A stretch of 64,000 nucleotides of DNA from an uncultured Bacteroidales bacterium (GTDB lineage Bacteria > Bacteroidota > Bacteroidia > Bacteroidales > UBA932). The stretch is taken from positions 1 through 64,000 of the forward strand of contig CAKUYQ010000009.1 of the NCBI GenBank assembly GCA_934717185.1, in the 5' to 3' direction. How positions within the stretch are numbered: position 1 is the stretch's first letter; each line of letters opens with the position of its first letter. Positions 1 to 8,390 of the stretch are shown here, in pieces. The notes under the pieces were generated by a model. It ran no database searches, was not told the DNA's origin, and saw only the letters and a list, made by a program, of their open reading frames with translations. Position numbers and translations under genes: made by a program.

Positions 1-110
1 TGATTTGGTATACTTCTCATAACCATAATACATTATGACTCAATAGGTGATGAACCAAAATCTTAACAATTTTACTCACTATTTAAAAAAAAGTATACCT
101 TTGGAAAAAC

Positions 111-506
111 TTATTCAAAAGAATAATCCTTTAAAGAAGGATTATTCCCATACTCTAAACCAGCTTCAATATACCGTTTTACCAAATTTTTTTGTTCGGT
201 ACTTGCTATTTTGAATGAGTGAACAAATTTGTTCTCACCAATCTGCTCTATCAAATCAACGATAACTGTACCATGATCATAACCGACACTTTCATAAAAT
301 TCTAGTATAGATAATTGCATTATGGAAACATCGTCACCATTTACAGCCTTACTTAGCAGTTTGCAATAATCTATACCTTGTTCCTCTGAAACTATGAGTA
401 ATGATTCTGATACATAAATGCCCCTTATTACTTTACCCTTACAGCAAACAAAACATATTAGGGATATGGAATAGAGCATAAAATTTTTAACAAAGTTATA
501 ATACAT
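111..506 (-). CDS. Small lipoprotein, probable immunity partner of the upstream Rhs toxin
   Basis: This 131-residue protein has a hydrophobic N-terminus ending in a lipobox-like LICFVCC at about residues 16-22, so it is probably lipidated and held in the envelope. No family is recognised in the remaining 110 residues. Its ATG overlaps the stop codon of the preceding Rhs-type gene by one base (TAATG), which implies translational coupling. A small envelope protein directly downstream of a polymorphic toxin is the usual position of an immunity protein. A periplasmic location also fits a toxin that would act on peptidoglycan. The immunity role is inferred from position and localisation only. Confidence 0.6.
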   Translation of the reverse strand: MYYNFVKNFMLYSISLICFVCCKGKVIRGIYVSESLLIVSEEQGIDYCKLLSKAVNGDDVSIMQLSILEFYESVGYDHGTVIVDLIEQIGENKFVHSFKIASTEQKNLVKRYIEAGLEYGNNPSLKDYSFE

Positions 507-1825
507 TATTCAGTCGCCTTTTGTTTGTGCGGTATTTTATCATCTCCTATAACCTCAATGGTACCATATTTTGTCAGTCTTGAAAAAGGATTTAGCCATT
601 GTTTACCTCTTTTCTCAGGGACTGTAGTAGTACTAGTAGAATTCATTATTGATGTAACAACATTCCAGGTAGCTTGTGCATCTTCCTGTGTTATATCAAC
701 AGTGATACAACCCCAACTTAGTCCGCCTAAATGAAATCTATAGCCATTTCTACCAGTAACATCATCTTTATCGTTATATCTACTGTTGTCCTGCCTATCT
801 ATTCTAAACCATCCTGTGTGTCTTGTGTCAGCATTATTGTCTACAATATCGTATATTGCATTAGGTATTGTTTTTTGACGATTATCATTTGCATTCCTTA
901 CAATCTTCCCATTTTCTACTTGCCAACCTGAAAAGACATTATTTATTACCAATACTTGATTATGTGTTAAATTACCATTTTTATCCCTTATTCCTTTTAA
1001 TTGATAATCACCGGCAGAAACATATTTCATTGGCAACCCTTTTTGGTAATGATCTAAATCCAGTATATATAATTTGTTAGTTCCTTTGTTGAATACAGAT
1101 TTAACTTCCATTCCATCCACATCCACCATACTAATCGGATTTCCACCGCAGTACATGTAAGGAGACATTGAGGCGTATTTTTCAGCTAACGGATCCGGAA
1201 CAAACCACCGACCGGTGAAGTCGTCATACATCCTTGCGCCGTAGTCTGTGAAGCCGAGGCCTCCCACCGTCTGAAGCTCCTTTCCATTATACTTGTAAAG
1301 GTTGGCCGCAAGCTGCAGATAACTGTTGCCTGTGGCTGTCCTCATACCCAAAGGGTAGTAGTCGTTCCTCTCCACCACACTGCCGCTGCCGTCCGTTATT
1401 ACCCTCACACTACCCAAGTGATCCGTACCGTAGTAATATGCCAAACAACTGTTTCCTGCTCCACCTATTATCCGTCCTCCACCAAACCCTGTGCTTGAGA
1501 GTGTATAGCTCTCTCCGCTCTTTGAGAGTACCAGCGTCCCAAGATAGAGATAACCGTTACTGCCTGCCCCGTCTACAACCCTCTGCTTAATACCATCCGC
1601 ACTGTAGAGATACTCCGCCTTTACCGCACCGGCTGCCGCTGTTGCACCCGTCTTCTCCACCACCTTGGCCGGCAGATTGAGAATGTTATAGCTTCTTGCC
1701 ATTGTAACGGTAACACGCGGTATGTTCACCCTTATGGTATCGGCAGCAAAGGAAAGAAGTGGCATAAGGAGCATGAGCATAATAAGGAGTATTATGCTGT
1801 GCAACGATTTAAAAACTGTTTTCAT
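506..1825 (-). CDS. Short secreted Rhs-repeat protein with C-terminal L,D-transpeptidase-like toxin domain
   Basis: Starting at the ATG at 1825 gives 439 residues and a clear signal peptide (MKTVFKSLHSIILLIML then LLSFAA). An upstream GTG at 1879 would bury that signal, so it is not preferred. Only the end of an Rhs core remains: DHLGSVRVITDGSGSV, DYYPLGMR and the closing motif RMYDDFTGRW, DPLAEKY, SPYMYCGGNP. The variable C-terminus follows, with KLYILDLD and then GYRFHLGGLSWGCITVD. That last string resembles the His/Ser-x-Gly-Cys active site of YkuD or DUF2778 (Tlde1-like) enzymes, which cut or exchange peptidoglycan crosslinks. The candidate nucleophile Cys lies 66 residues from the end. 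The Rhs assignment is firm. The toxin fold is a motif-level call. Confidence 0.75.
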   Translation of the reverse strand: MKTVFKSLHSIILLIMLMLLMPLLSFAADTIRVNIPRVTVTMARSYNILNLPAKVVEKTGATAAAGAVKAEYLYSADGIKQRVVDGAGSNGYLYLGTLVLSKSGESYTLSSTGFGGGRIIGGAGNSCLAYYYGTDHLGSVRVITDGSGSVVERNDYYPLGMRTATGNSYLQLAANLYKYNGKELQTVGGLGFTDYGARMYDDFTGRWFVPDPLAEKYASMSPYMYCGGNPISMVDVDGMEVKSVFNKGTNKLYILDLDHYQKGLPMKYVSAGDYQLKGIRDKNGNLTHNQVLVINNVFSGWQVENGKIVRNANDNRQKTIPNAIYDIVDNNADTRHTGWFRIDRQDNSRYNDKDDVTGRNGYRFHLGGLSWGCITVDITQEDAQATWNVVTSIMNSTSTTTVPEKRGKQWLNPFSRLTKYGTIEVIGDDKIPHKQKATE

Positions 1826-2432
1826 TGCCACTGTGTTTAATGATGTGAATAAAAAGAAATGTCCCCCGCTTCGGCTCACGGTACACTCCTCGTACCGTTT
1901 GCAGTCTGCTCTTTGAAACTGTATATCTTATATACCTGTGAAGCAGGGCGCTGAAATGAGTTATCATTTCAAACTGTATCGCTGGTAAATGTATGAATTA
2001 TTTAACGATTATGCAAATTTATTTTAAAACTCTATAATTTCTTAACCATTTTTCTCCATTCCGCTTCCCGACAAGGCGTTGGCGTTGGTGTTGGCTTTGG
2101 CTTTGGCAATTTTTAAGAGTAAAGAGAGTAAAGAGAGTATAAAGGTATAGAGAGGGTGAGTGATTAGAAACAGTTATGAACGACTTGTCAATCAACGGAA
2201 CAGCGATTGCCGAAAGTAGCTTAACGGAAACGGCGTCTGTTGAAGGATCGTTAGGATGCAAAGCAGACTAAAAGGGACGACTTAGCCGTTTCAAGCTGAT
2301 TGAAGGCATAAGCAGTTGATTGACATGGAGAGAGAAACTGTTTCTAATTATATTATAAGTTAGAAAGGCTTTGGCGTTAGCGTTCAAAATTAAATTGGCC
2401 AAAGCTAAGGCTAAAGCTAAAGCCCAATAGGT
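1826..2432. other. Gene-free region with degenerate repeats
   Basis: No convincing coding sequence lies in these 607 bases. The region holds an exact copy of the 11-bp word at 2064-2074. It also has a GGCGTT/GGCTTT hexamer-like tract at about 2075-2112, followed by a purine tract built on AAGAGAGTA at about 2115-2155. A second, opposite-looking tract of GCTAAA units lies at about 2375-2428. The same tract pair recurs near 19757-19850. Confidence 0.5.
2064..2074 (+). repeat. Copy 1 of 12 of the dispersed 11-bp word CTTCCCGACAA
   Basis: Exact copies reading CTTCCCGACAA on the plus strand start at 2064, 4134, 20872, 28133, 31377 and 57028. Copies reading TTGTCGGGAAG start at 3236, 4733, 11504, 24430, 26542 and 52216. 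Seven lie inside genes, in both orientations and several frames. Five lie between genes. One-mismatch relatives are at 25277, 29199, 35524 and 63608. No exact copy lies in 12.6-20.2 kb or 32.5-52.1 kb, the two accessory islands. Confidence 0.85.
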
Positions 2433-3332
2433 TTACAGGTTCATGCTGCCACCAGCAAGGGTTACGGCCCTGCCGCCCACTTTTACAGACAGTTCTCCTC
2501 CTTTTAATGATATTTGAGCCGATATGAGAGATGGCCTGCCCATTTTCTCCCCTTGAATGACCTCCACTGTCTTATTACCCGCAACTATGCCATAATCAAA
2601 CAGATAACAAGCCAAAGCTCCGTTAGATGTGCCGGTTGCCGCCTCCTCATCAATACCATAAAGAGGCGCAAAATTTCTTGCATGTATCCTGCCATCTTTA
2701 GAATTGCAGGTAAAGGCATGAACACCTACAACATTATACCTTTTGCTAAGTCCTGCCAATGCAGCAAAATCAGGAGCAACCATATAAAGCTCCTCCTCAT
2801 TTGCAACAGGAAGCATTATATCACTTAACCCGGTGGAAACTATTCTTGGATGTAGATATAATTGAGGATTTACGTTGCATACCACATGCCCATCTGCACG
2901 CTGCAATCCTATTATGGAATACAACTCATCCACTGCATCTTTATCCTTAATATATTCATACAACTGAGGCTTGGCCATATCCATCAATATCGATCCATTT
3001 TCCTTAACTTCAACACCCAAAACTCCTTGCAGAGTCTCTACCTCATACACACTGTCACGCTCCAACATCCCCTCCTCCAACAGAGCATGAAATGCCCCTA
3101 TTGTTGCATGGCCACATAGCTCAACCTCTGCAGCAGGTGTAAAAAACCTTATTTTAAACCTGTTATCTCCTAACAACTTTACAAAGGCAGTCTCTGAATA
3201 TCTCAGCTCTGCAGCCACCTTATGCATAATATTATTTGTCGGGAAGCTCTCCCCCTCCTTTATAATTACCACCCCTGCAGCATTACCCCCAAAAAGCCTC
3301 TCTGCAAACGCATCTACAATTTTAAATAACAT
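2433..3332 (-). CDS. PhzF family isomerase/epimerase-like protein
   Basis: The 299-residue protein has the usual length and two-lobed layout of the PhzF family, which share the diaminopimelate epimerase fold. It opens with VDAFAERLFGGNAAGVV, the conserved N-terminal signature. SETAF at about residue 45 carries the family's acidic catalytic residue. FFTPAAEVELCGHATIG is the second conserved block. EEAATGTSNGALACYL matches the C-terminal lobe glycine loop. Most Bacteroidetes members have no known substrate, and a phenazine pathway is not implied because no other phz gene is nearby. It stands alone, with gene remnants upstream. The ATG at 3332 directly precedes the signature, so the start is secure. 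Confidence 0.9.
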   Translation of the reverse strand: MLFKIVDAFAERLFGGNAAGVVIIKEGESFPTNNIMHKVAAELRYSETAFVKLLGDNRFKIRFFTPAAEVELCGHATIGAFHALLEEGMLERDSVYEVETLQGVLGVEVKENGSILMDMAKPQLYEYIKDKDAVDELYSIIGLQRADGHVVCNVNPQLYLHPRIVSTGLSDIMLPVANEEELYMVAPDFAALAGLSKRYNVVGVHAFTCNSKDGRIHARNFAPLYGIDEEAATGTSNGALACYLFDYGIVAGNKTVEVIQGEKMGRPSLISAQISLKGGELSVKVGGRAVTLAGGSMNL

Positions 3333-3437
3333 GACCGTTTAATTTTTCACACCGTGAAGGTACAGAAAAATCTGAATATAATTTATTGTCTTTGCAGTGC
3401 GTAAAAATACGCAATCCACTGCGTAAAATGTAAGACT

Positions 3438-3605
3438 ATGTACAGAAGAGCAGAATATCAAACAATTAAAAGCAATGCGGAAAAGCGAACTGATGGTTTA
3501 GATAAATTCAAAGAGCTTTTCAGCCCCACCACATCATTTATTGTTGGCGATGGAGGCGTCTCCGCAAAAGATTTTTTCAACATGGATATAACAAAGTTAT
3601 TCTGA
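3438..3605 (+). pseudogene. Internally deleted AAA/DUF4143-type ATPase remnant
   Basis: A 55-codon open frame begins MYRRAEYQTIKS, the way many Bacteroidetes single-gene AAA ATPases of the DUF4143 group start. It then jumps to LDKFKELFSPTTSFIVGDGG and ends NMDITKLF, like the tail of the same family. Walker A, Walker B and about 300 residues between these ends are missing, so the open frame looks like an in-frame deletion scar. The family match is from memory of typical members. Confidence 0.45.
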
Positions 3606-3821
3606 TTTTTTATACAAACGCCCATAAAACATAGGCTCATTAAATGCAAAAAAGCAGTTTATAATCTTACCCGAACTCCTCATTTAAAATACGCTATACA
3701 GCAGTGTATTATCCATAATTTTCAAATTACAAACTTTCCAGTAGTTCTATCATTTTATAGATGGTTGTTGATGGATTCTTTAATTGAGAAGAAGTTACTC
3801 AAACGAATTTCAAGTATCATT

Positions 3822-4076
3822 TTATTCTCCAAATTTGCAGTTCTTTTGCAAATCCGTTATCTCTGCTACCCTTTGAAAGATTACTACCCCCACCCTATTG
3901 ATATGGTCTATAAGATTCTCATTCTTTAACGCACTAAAGAGTGATATATCAAACTCATACGGCAAAAGGAGATCAGTTACAATCTCAACAGCCCTGCTCA
4001 ATTTTCGCAAAGCCCTTCTGTAATTATTGAACCTCTGAATCCACCTTATATCCTCTTTATCTTCCATTGTCCACAA
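3822..4076 (-). pseudogene. Collapsed HEPN-MNT (HI0074/HI0073-type) toxin-antitoxin remnant
   Basis: Residues 4-30 (MEDKEDIRWIQRF, RALRKLSRAVE) look like the start of an HI0074-type nucleotidyltransferase substrate-binding (HEPN) protein. From about residue 36, LLLPYEFDISLF and ENLIDHINRVG match the end of an MNT minimal nucleotidyltransferase. In intact loci these are two adjacent genes. Here one deletion appears to have joined the head of the first to the tail of the second in frame. The GSxxxG and DxD catalytic motifs of the MNT protein are absent, so it cannot work as an enzyme. Confidence 0.6.
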
Positions 4077-4125
4077 TGATTTTCCGCAAGTTTACATAAA
4101 AAAGGCAATAACATATATTTTGTTA

Positions 4126-4144
4126 TAACTTTGCTTCCCGACAA
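4126..4144 (+). promoter_or_regulatory. Probable -7 promoter element abutting an 11-bp word copy
   Basis: TAACTTTG at 4126-4133 fits the Bacteroidetes -7 consensus TAnnTTTG. CTTCCCGACAA follows directly at 4134-4144. The SDR start codon is at 4160. No good -33 TTTG was seen at the usual distance. Confidence 0.4.
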
Positions 4145-4159
4145 ATAATACAAGAGGTT

Positions 4160-4912
4160 ATGACAAGAGATTCATCAAATGAGGTTAAACGCGCAGTTGT
4201 AATGGGTGCAACATCGGGCATAGGGATGGAGGTTGCGCTACTATTGGCAAAAAAAGGATGGAGAGTTGGCATTGCAGGGAGAAGAGAGGAGAAGTTGAGA
4301 CAAATAAAGGATTCCACTGATGGAATTGTATGCTGCAAACAGATAGACATTACCAAAGAGAATGCGCCTCAACTTTTGAATGAATTGATTGAAGATCTTG
4401 GCGGAATGGATCTCTATTTCCACAGTTCGGGAATAGGTTGGCAAAATGTGGCATTGGATATTGAAAAGGAGATGAAAACCGTTGAAACAAACGGTGTTGG
4501 CTTTACAAGAATGGTAACGGCTGCATTCAACTATTTTGCCGAAAACGGTGGCGGACAGGTTGCCTGCATAACCTCTATTGCCCGCACCGCAGGGCTTGGC
4601 GCAGCCCCCTCCTACTCGGCAACCAAACGGTTCCAAAGCCACTATTTGGAGTGCCTGTCACAACTTTCAAGGATGCGCAAGCTAAACATACACATCACAG
4701 AGATTCGCCCGGGTTTTGTTGCAACGGATTTGTTGTCGGGAAGCAGATACCCATTACAATTAAAGGCTTCAAATGTAGCCAAAAGCATTGTAAAGGTGGT
4801 TCTAAAGAGGAAAGAGATAGCAACCTTAGATTGGCGCTACCGCATTTTGGTATTCTTATGGAGGATGATTCCTCGCTGCGTATGGGTGAGGCTAAAAAGG
4901 ATTCATTCATAG
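4160..4912 (+). CDS. Short-chain dehydrogenase/reductase (SDR) family oxidoreductase
   Basis: The 250-residue protein has the classical SDR layout. The cofactor loop is GATSGIG at about residues 16-22. A basic AGRREEK after beta-2 suggests NADP(H) preference. SSGIG stands where NNAG usually sits. A Ser in TSIAR and YSATKRF (YxxxK) give the catalytic residues. The C-terminal 30 residues (WRYRILVFLWRMIPRCVWVR) are hydrophobic and basic, a possible membrane-associating tail. The substrate cannot be told. A -7 promoter element lies 27 bases upstream. One copy of the 11-bp word is inside the gene at 4733-4743. Confidence 0.88.
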   Translation: MTRDSSNEVKRAVVMGATSGIGMEVALLLAKKGWRVGIAGRREEKLRQIKDSTDGIVCCKQIDITKENAPQLLNELIEDLGGMDLYFHSSGIGWQNVALDIEKEMKTVETNGVGFTRMVTAAFNYFAENGGGQVACITSIARTAGLGAAPSYSATKRFQSHYLECLSQLSRMRKLNIHITEIRPGFVATDLLSGSRYPLQLKASNVAKSIVKVVLKRKEIATLDWRYRILVFLWRMIPRCVWVRLKRIHS

Positions 4913-4992
4913 TCTGATTGTTGGCATTGACGTTGGCTTTAGCCTTCAATAATTTGGAAAGGTTCATTTCATTTCTTAAATTTGTTGTGCGT

Positions 4993-5030
4993 TCATAATC
5001 CCATGAATGGGCGGTTATGTACGAGTAACC
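4993..5030. repeat. Short hairpin after the SDR gene
   Basis: CATAATCCCATGAATGGGCG followed by GTTATG can fold as CATAA/CCCAT paired with ATGGG/TTATG. The CCCATnnATGGG core also appears in the larger hairpin at about 23990. It has no T-run, so it is not a standard terminator. Confidence 0.35.
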
Positions 5031-5060
5031 TAATTGATTAACAACTAATTTTTAACCAAA

Positions 5061-5207
5061 TGAAACCGAACATGAAAATCTTTGAAATTAATTTGACTAA
5101 ATTGATATATCAAAGATTTTCATTGTGAGAGAGAAAGATAGTGAACGGCTATCAGACTCTCACAAATTTTTAATTATTTTTTTTAAATTAAAAATTTTGA
5201 TAGTATG
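5061..5207 (+). repeat. Structured 147-bp repeat, copy A, forming the leader of the SusC gene
   Basis: The element starts TGAAACCGAACATGAAAATC and ends at the ATG of the SusC gene. It can form three hairpins in a row: GAAAATCTTTGA with TCAAAGATTTTC, GTGAGAG with CTCTCAC (inner GATAG/CTATC), and an AT-rich AATTTTTAATT stem. A nearly identical copy lies at 32583-32729. A shortened copy lies on the minus strand at 28207-28262. Confidence 0.75.
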
Positions 5208-8200
5208 AAAAACATCAGACTTATTTTGACGAGTCTTTTGCTGGTACTATTCTCGTGCAGTCTTATGGCACAGAATATTAAAGTAAAAGGTACTGTTTCC
5301 GACGGAAGCACCAAGGAGCCCCTACCGTTTGTTACCATTCAGCTGAAAGGAACAACACAGGGTGCAAACTCAGATGACAATGGATTCTTCACCATGGATA
5401 CCGTCCAACGCCACTCTGATCTTCAGCTTTGTTGGCTATAAACCTGTGGAGATAGCCGTTAACGGGAAAAGCATAATTAATGTGGCCATGGAGCCGGAAG
5501 CCGAGATGTTAGAGGATCTGATAGTTGTAGCATACGGTACTGCCAAGAAGAGCTCGTTCACAGGTTCTTCGAGCCTTGTAAAGGCAGACAAATTAGATTC
5601 AAAACCTATTACAACGGTAACAAATGCGCTTGTTGGCGCAGCATCCGGTGTTCAAGTAAGCACATCCAACGGACAGCCGGGGTCATCACCGTCTGTATAC
5701 ATTAGAGGATTAGGTTCTATAAGCGCATCAAACACACCGCTCATTGTATTGGACGGAATGCCTTACGACAACTCTATAAGCAGTATTAACCCCAATGACA
5801 TTGAGAGCCTTACTGTTCTTAAGGATGCTGCATCTTCTGCTTTATACGGTTCGAGAGCTGCAAACGGTGTGCTTATGATCACAACAAAGAAGGGCAGTAA
5901 AGAGAGACTGAGAGTTAATGTTAAGTTCAATCAAGGTTTTACCGCCAAGCAGAGCAACGATTATAAAACCGTAGGTCTTAATGACTATGTTACATTATAT
6001 TGGGAGAATTTAAGAAACCAGTATGTAAGAGATGGTAAAAGTTATGAGGTTGCCGGGCAGGAGGCCGCTTTGAACCTTTTTGACAATCTTACATATAATC
6101 CGTTCAATGTACCTAATGACCAAGTATTGGACAGCAACGGAGAGGTTAATCCAAACGCCAAGTCAAAATGGGCAGAAGATACGGATTGGTACGATGCTAT
6201 CCAACGAGTGGGCAAACGTACAGACGCAGCAATATCTATAAGCGGTGGAACGGAGAAGAGCGACTATTTTGCATCTATAGGTTACACCAAAGAGCAGGGC
6301 TATATTATAGGTTCGGACTTCAAACGTTATACTGCAAGAGCCAACGTTAACTCGCAAATAACCAAGTTCCTTAAGGTTGGTACCAATTTATCTGCAAATA
6401 TGAGTTCAAGTAACGGAAACCAGAATGAATCGTCGGGAAACAACATAAATCCTTTTAGATTTGTCCGTTACATTGGCCCTATCTACCCTATTCACCTACA
6501 CAACCCGGAAACAGGTGAATATCTGTACGATGAGAATGGGGAGAAAATCTACGATTTTGGTACCGGCTACAGTGTTGGTGGCGTTTCTGTTCCTTTAAGA
6601 GATTATATATCGGGAAATAACCCTGCCAAAGAGTTGCAGGAAAGATATGACGGATACAAACGCAACACCATAAACGGCAAAGTGTATGCAGAGGTATCGT
6701 TCCTAAAGGATTTTAAATTCACCTTTAACGGAGGTGTTGGAACAAATGCCTATCTTGCATCCTCTGCAACCATTGTGTATCCCGAGAAGGGAAATACAGG
6801 AAATGCAACAAAGAGTAATTCTTTTACAACAACATGGACATTTAATGAGTTGCTTACCTATAATAAAGATATAGGGAAACACCATGTTGATGTTCTTATT
6901 GGTCATGAGAGCTACGATTACAAATACAATTATCTGTCGGCATCAATGAAAGACCAGAAGTTTGATAATAATTATGAGCTTGGCAATTACACCAATATTA
7001 ACAGTATGCCAAGTTCGTATACCAATTCATACGCAACTGAAGGGTACCTTTCACGTTTGAACTACGACTATGACAGTAAATATTTTGTATCTGCATCGTT
7101 CAGAAGGGATGGCTCGTCTCGTTTCTACAAAGATTCCAGATGGGGTAATTTCTGGTCTGTTGGAGGTGGCTGGAGAATAGACAGGGAAAACTTTATGAAG
7201 AATGTAAAATTCATAGATCTGTTAAAACTGCGTTTCTCTTATGGAGAGGTTGGTAATGACGATGTTGGAGGCTACTATCCATGGAGAGCTACATACAAGA
7301 ATTCGCAGAATGCAGAGGAGGCAGGATATATCCAGAGCTCATTGGGCAATAGAGATCTTAAATGGGAGGTTTCAAGAAATGTAGACGTTGCATTGGAATT
7401 TAGTTTCATTAACAGGATAAAAGGTAGTGTTGAGTTCTTTAACAGACAATCGGACAACCTGTTGTTCTCTATTCCTCTTTCGCCTTCTGCAGGTATCACA
7501 GAGCAGGATATGAATACAGGAACAATGTATAACAGAGGTGTTGAATTTGAGATTACAGGAAATATATTTACAAAGAGGGATTTCACTTGGGATATTAGCT
7601 TTAATGCTACACACCTTGAGAACAAGATTACCAAGCTTCCTGTTGAACCGTTCAAGAGCGGTGTACACAAAGTTGAGGAGGGACATTCAAGATATGAGTT
7701 CTGGTTACGCCAATGGAAAGGTGTTGACCCTGCAACAGGTAGCAGCCTGTATCTACCGGAGGATGAGTTCATCACAACTTCTGAGAATATTGTTGACATC
7801 AATGGCAATAAATATACTACGAATATAGAGGAGGCCAAGTACGCATATTCAGGCAAGAGTATGCCAAAAATCACCGGTGGTATAACCACCAATTTAGCAT
7901 ACAAAGGTTTTACACTATCGCTTAACTTCTACTATCAGTTAGGTGGAAAGATGTATGACGTTGTATACTCCAACCTAATGTCACCCGGTACAGGTTCACT
8001 GTCATACTCTACTTTACATGTAGATATGCTAAAACGTTGGCAGAAACCAGGAGATGTTACCAATGTACCAAGAGTATCAAACGGCAGCGATTCAAAAGAT
8101 CTTTATGCAGGTTCCACCAGGTGGCTTGTTTCATCTAACATGCTGGAACTTACAACTATAAACTTTGGCTACAAATTCCCTGAAAAGTGGATAACAAAAC

Positions 8201-8367
8201 TTGGCGTAACAGATTTGAGACTTTATTGTTCGGCAGAGAATATGTTCCAATTGACAAAGAGAAAAGGTATTTATCCTCGCAGAAATGTATTCTCGGGATA
8301 CAGCAGTAACGGAGATGTTTATCTTCCATCCAGGGTATTTACATTTGGAATTAACGTATCATTTTAA
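5205..8367 (+). CDS. SusC/RagA-family TonB-dependent outer membrane transporter, frameshifted near 5400
   Basis: The gene starts at 5205 with a signal peptide (MKNIRLILTSLLLVLFSCS then LMAQ) and a carboxypeptidase-regulatory-like domain. The reading frame changes near 5395-5405. The first frame gives DDNGFFTMDT and then garbage with an early stop. The +1 frame resumes with PSNATLIFSFVGYKPVEI and stays open to 8367. It carries the plug (VSTSNGQPGSSPSVYIRG, SSALYGSRAANGVLMITT) and a full beta-barrel ending in FGINVSF. Total length is about 1,050 residues, normal for SusC. The family imports oligosaccharides or peptides with a SusD lipoprotein, and the M14 peptidase downstream suggests peptides. 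The shift is a mutation, a sequencing error or, less likely, programmed. Confidence 0.85.
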
Positions 8368-8390
8368 TTAACAAACAGATATAGAACATT

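Noticed and set aside
2019..2261. 80-codon minus-strand frame in the repeat region
   Set aside because: It is made by the low-complexity tracts (LFTLFTLKN, SQSQHQRQR) and has no protein character.
2433..3332. Phenazine biosynthesis
   Set aside because: PhzF-family proteins are widespread with other roles, and no other phz gene is in the window.
5362..5440. Separate short gene start at the head of the SusC barrel frame
   Set aside because: The frame would start with GTG inside the regulatory domain and lack a signal peptide. It is better read as the shifted continuation of SusC.
7275..7904. 209-codon minus-strand frame inside SusC
   Set aside because: It is an antisense shadow of the barrel coding sequence with no domain.
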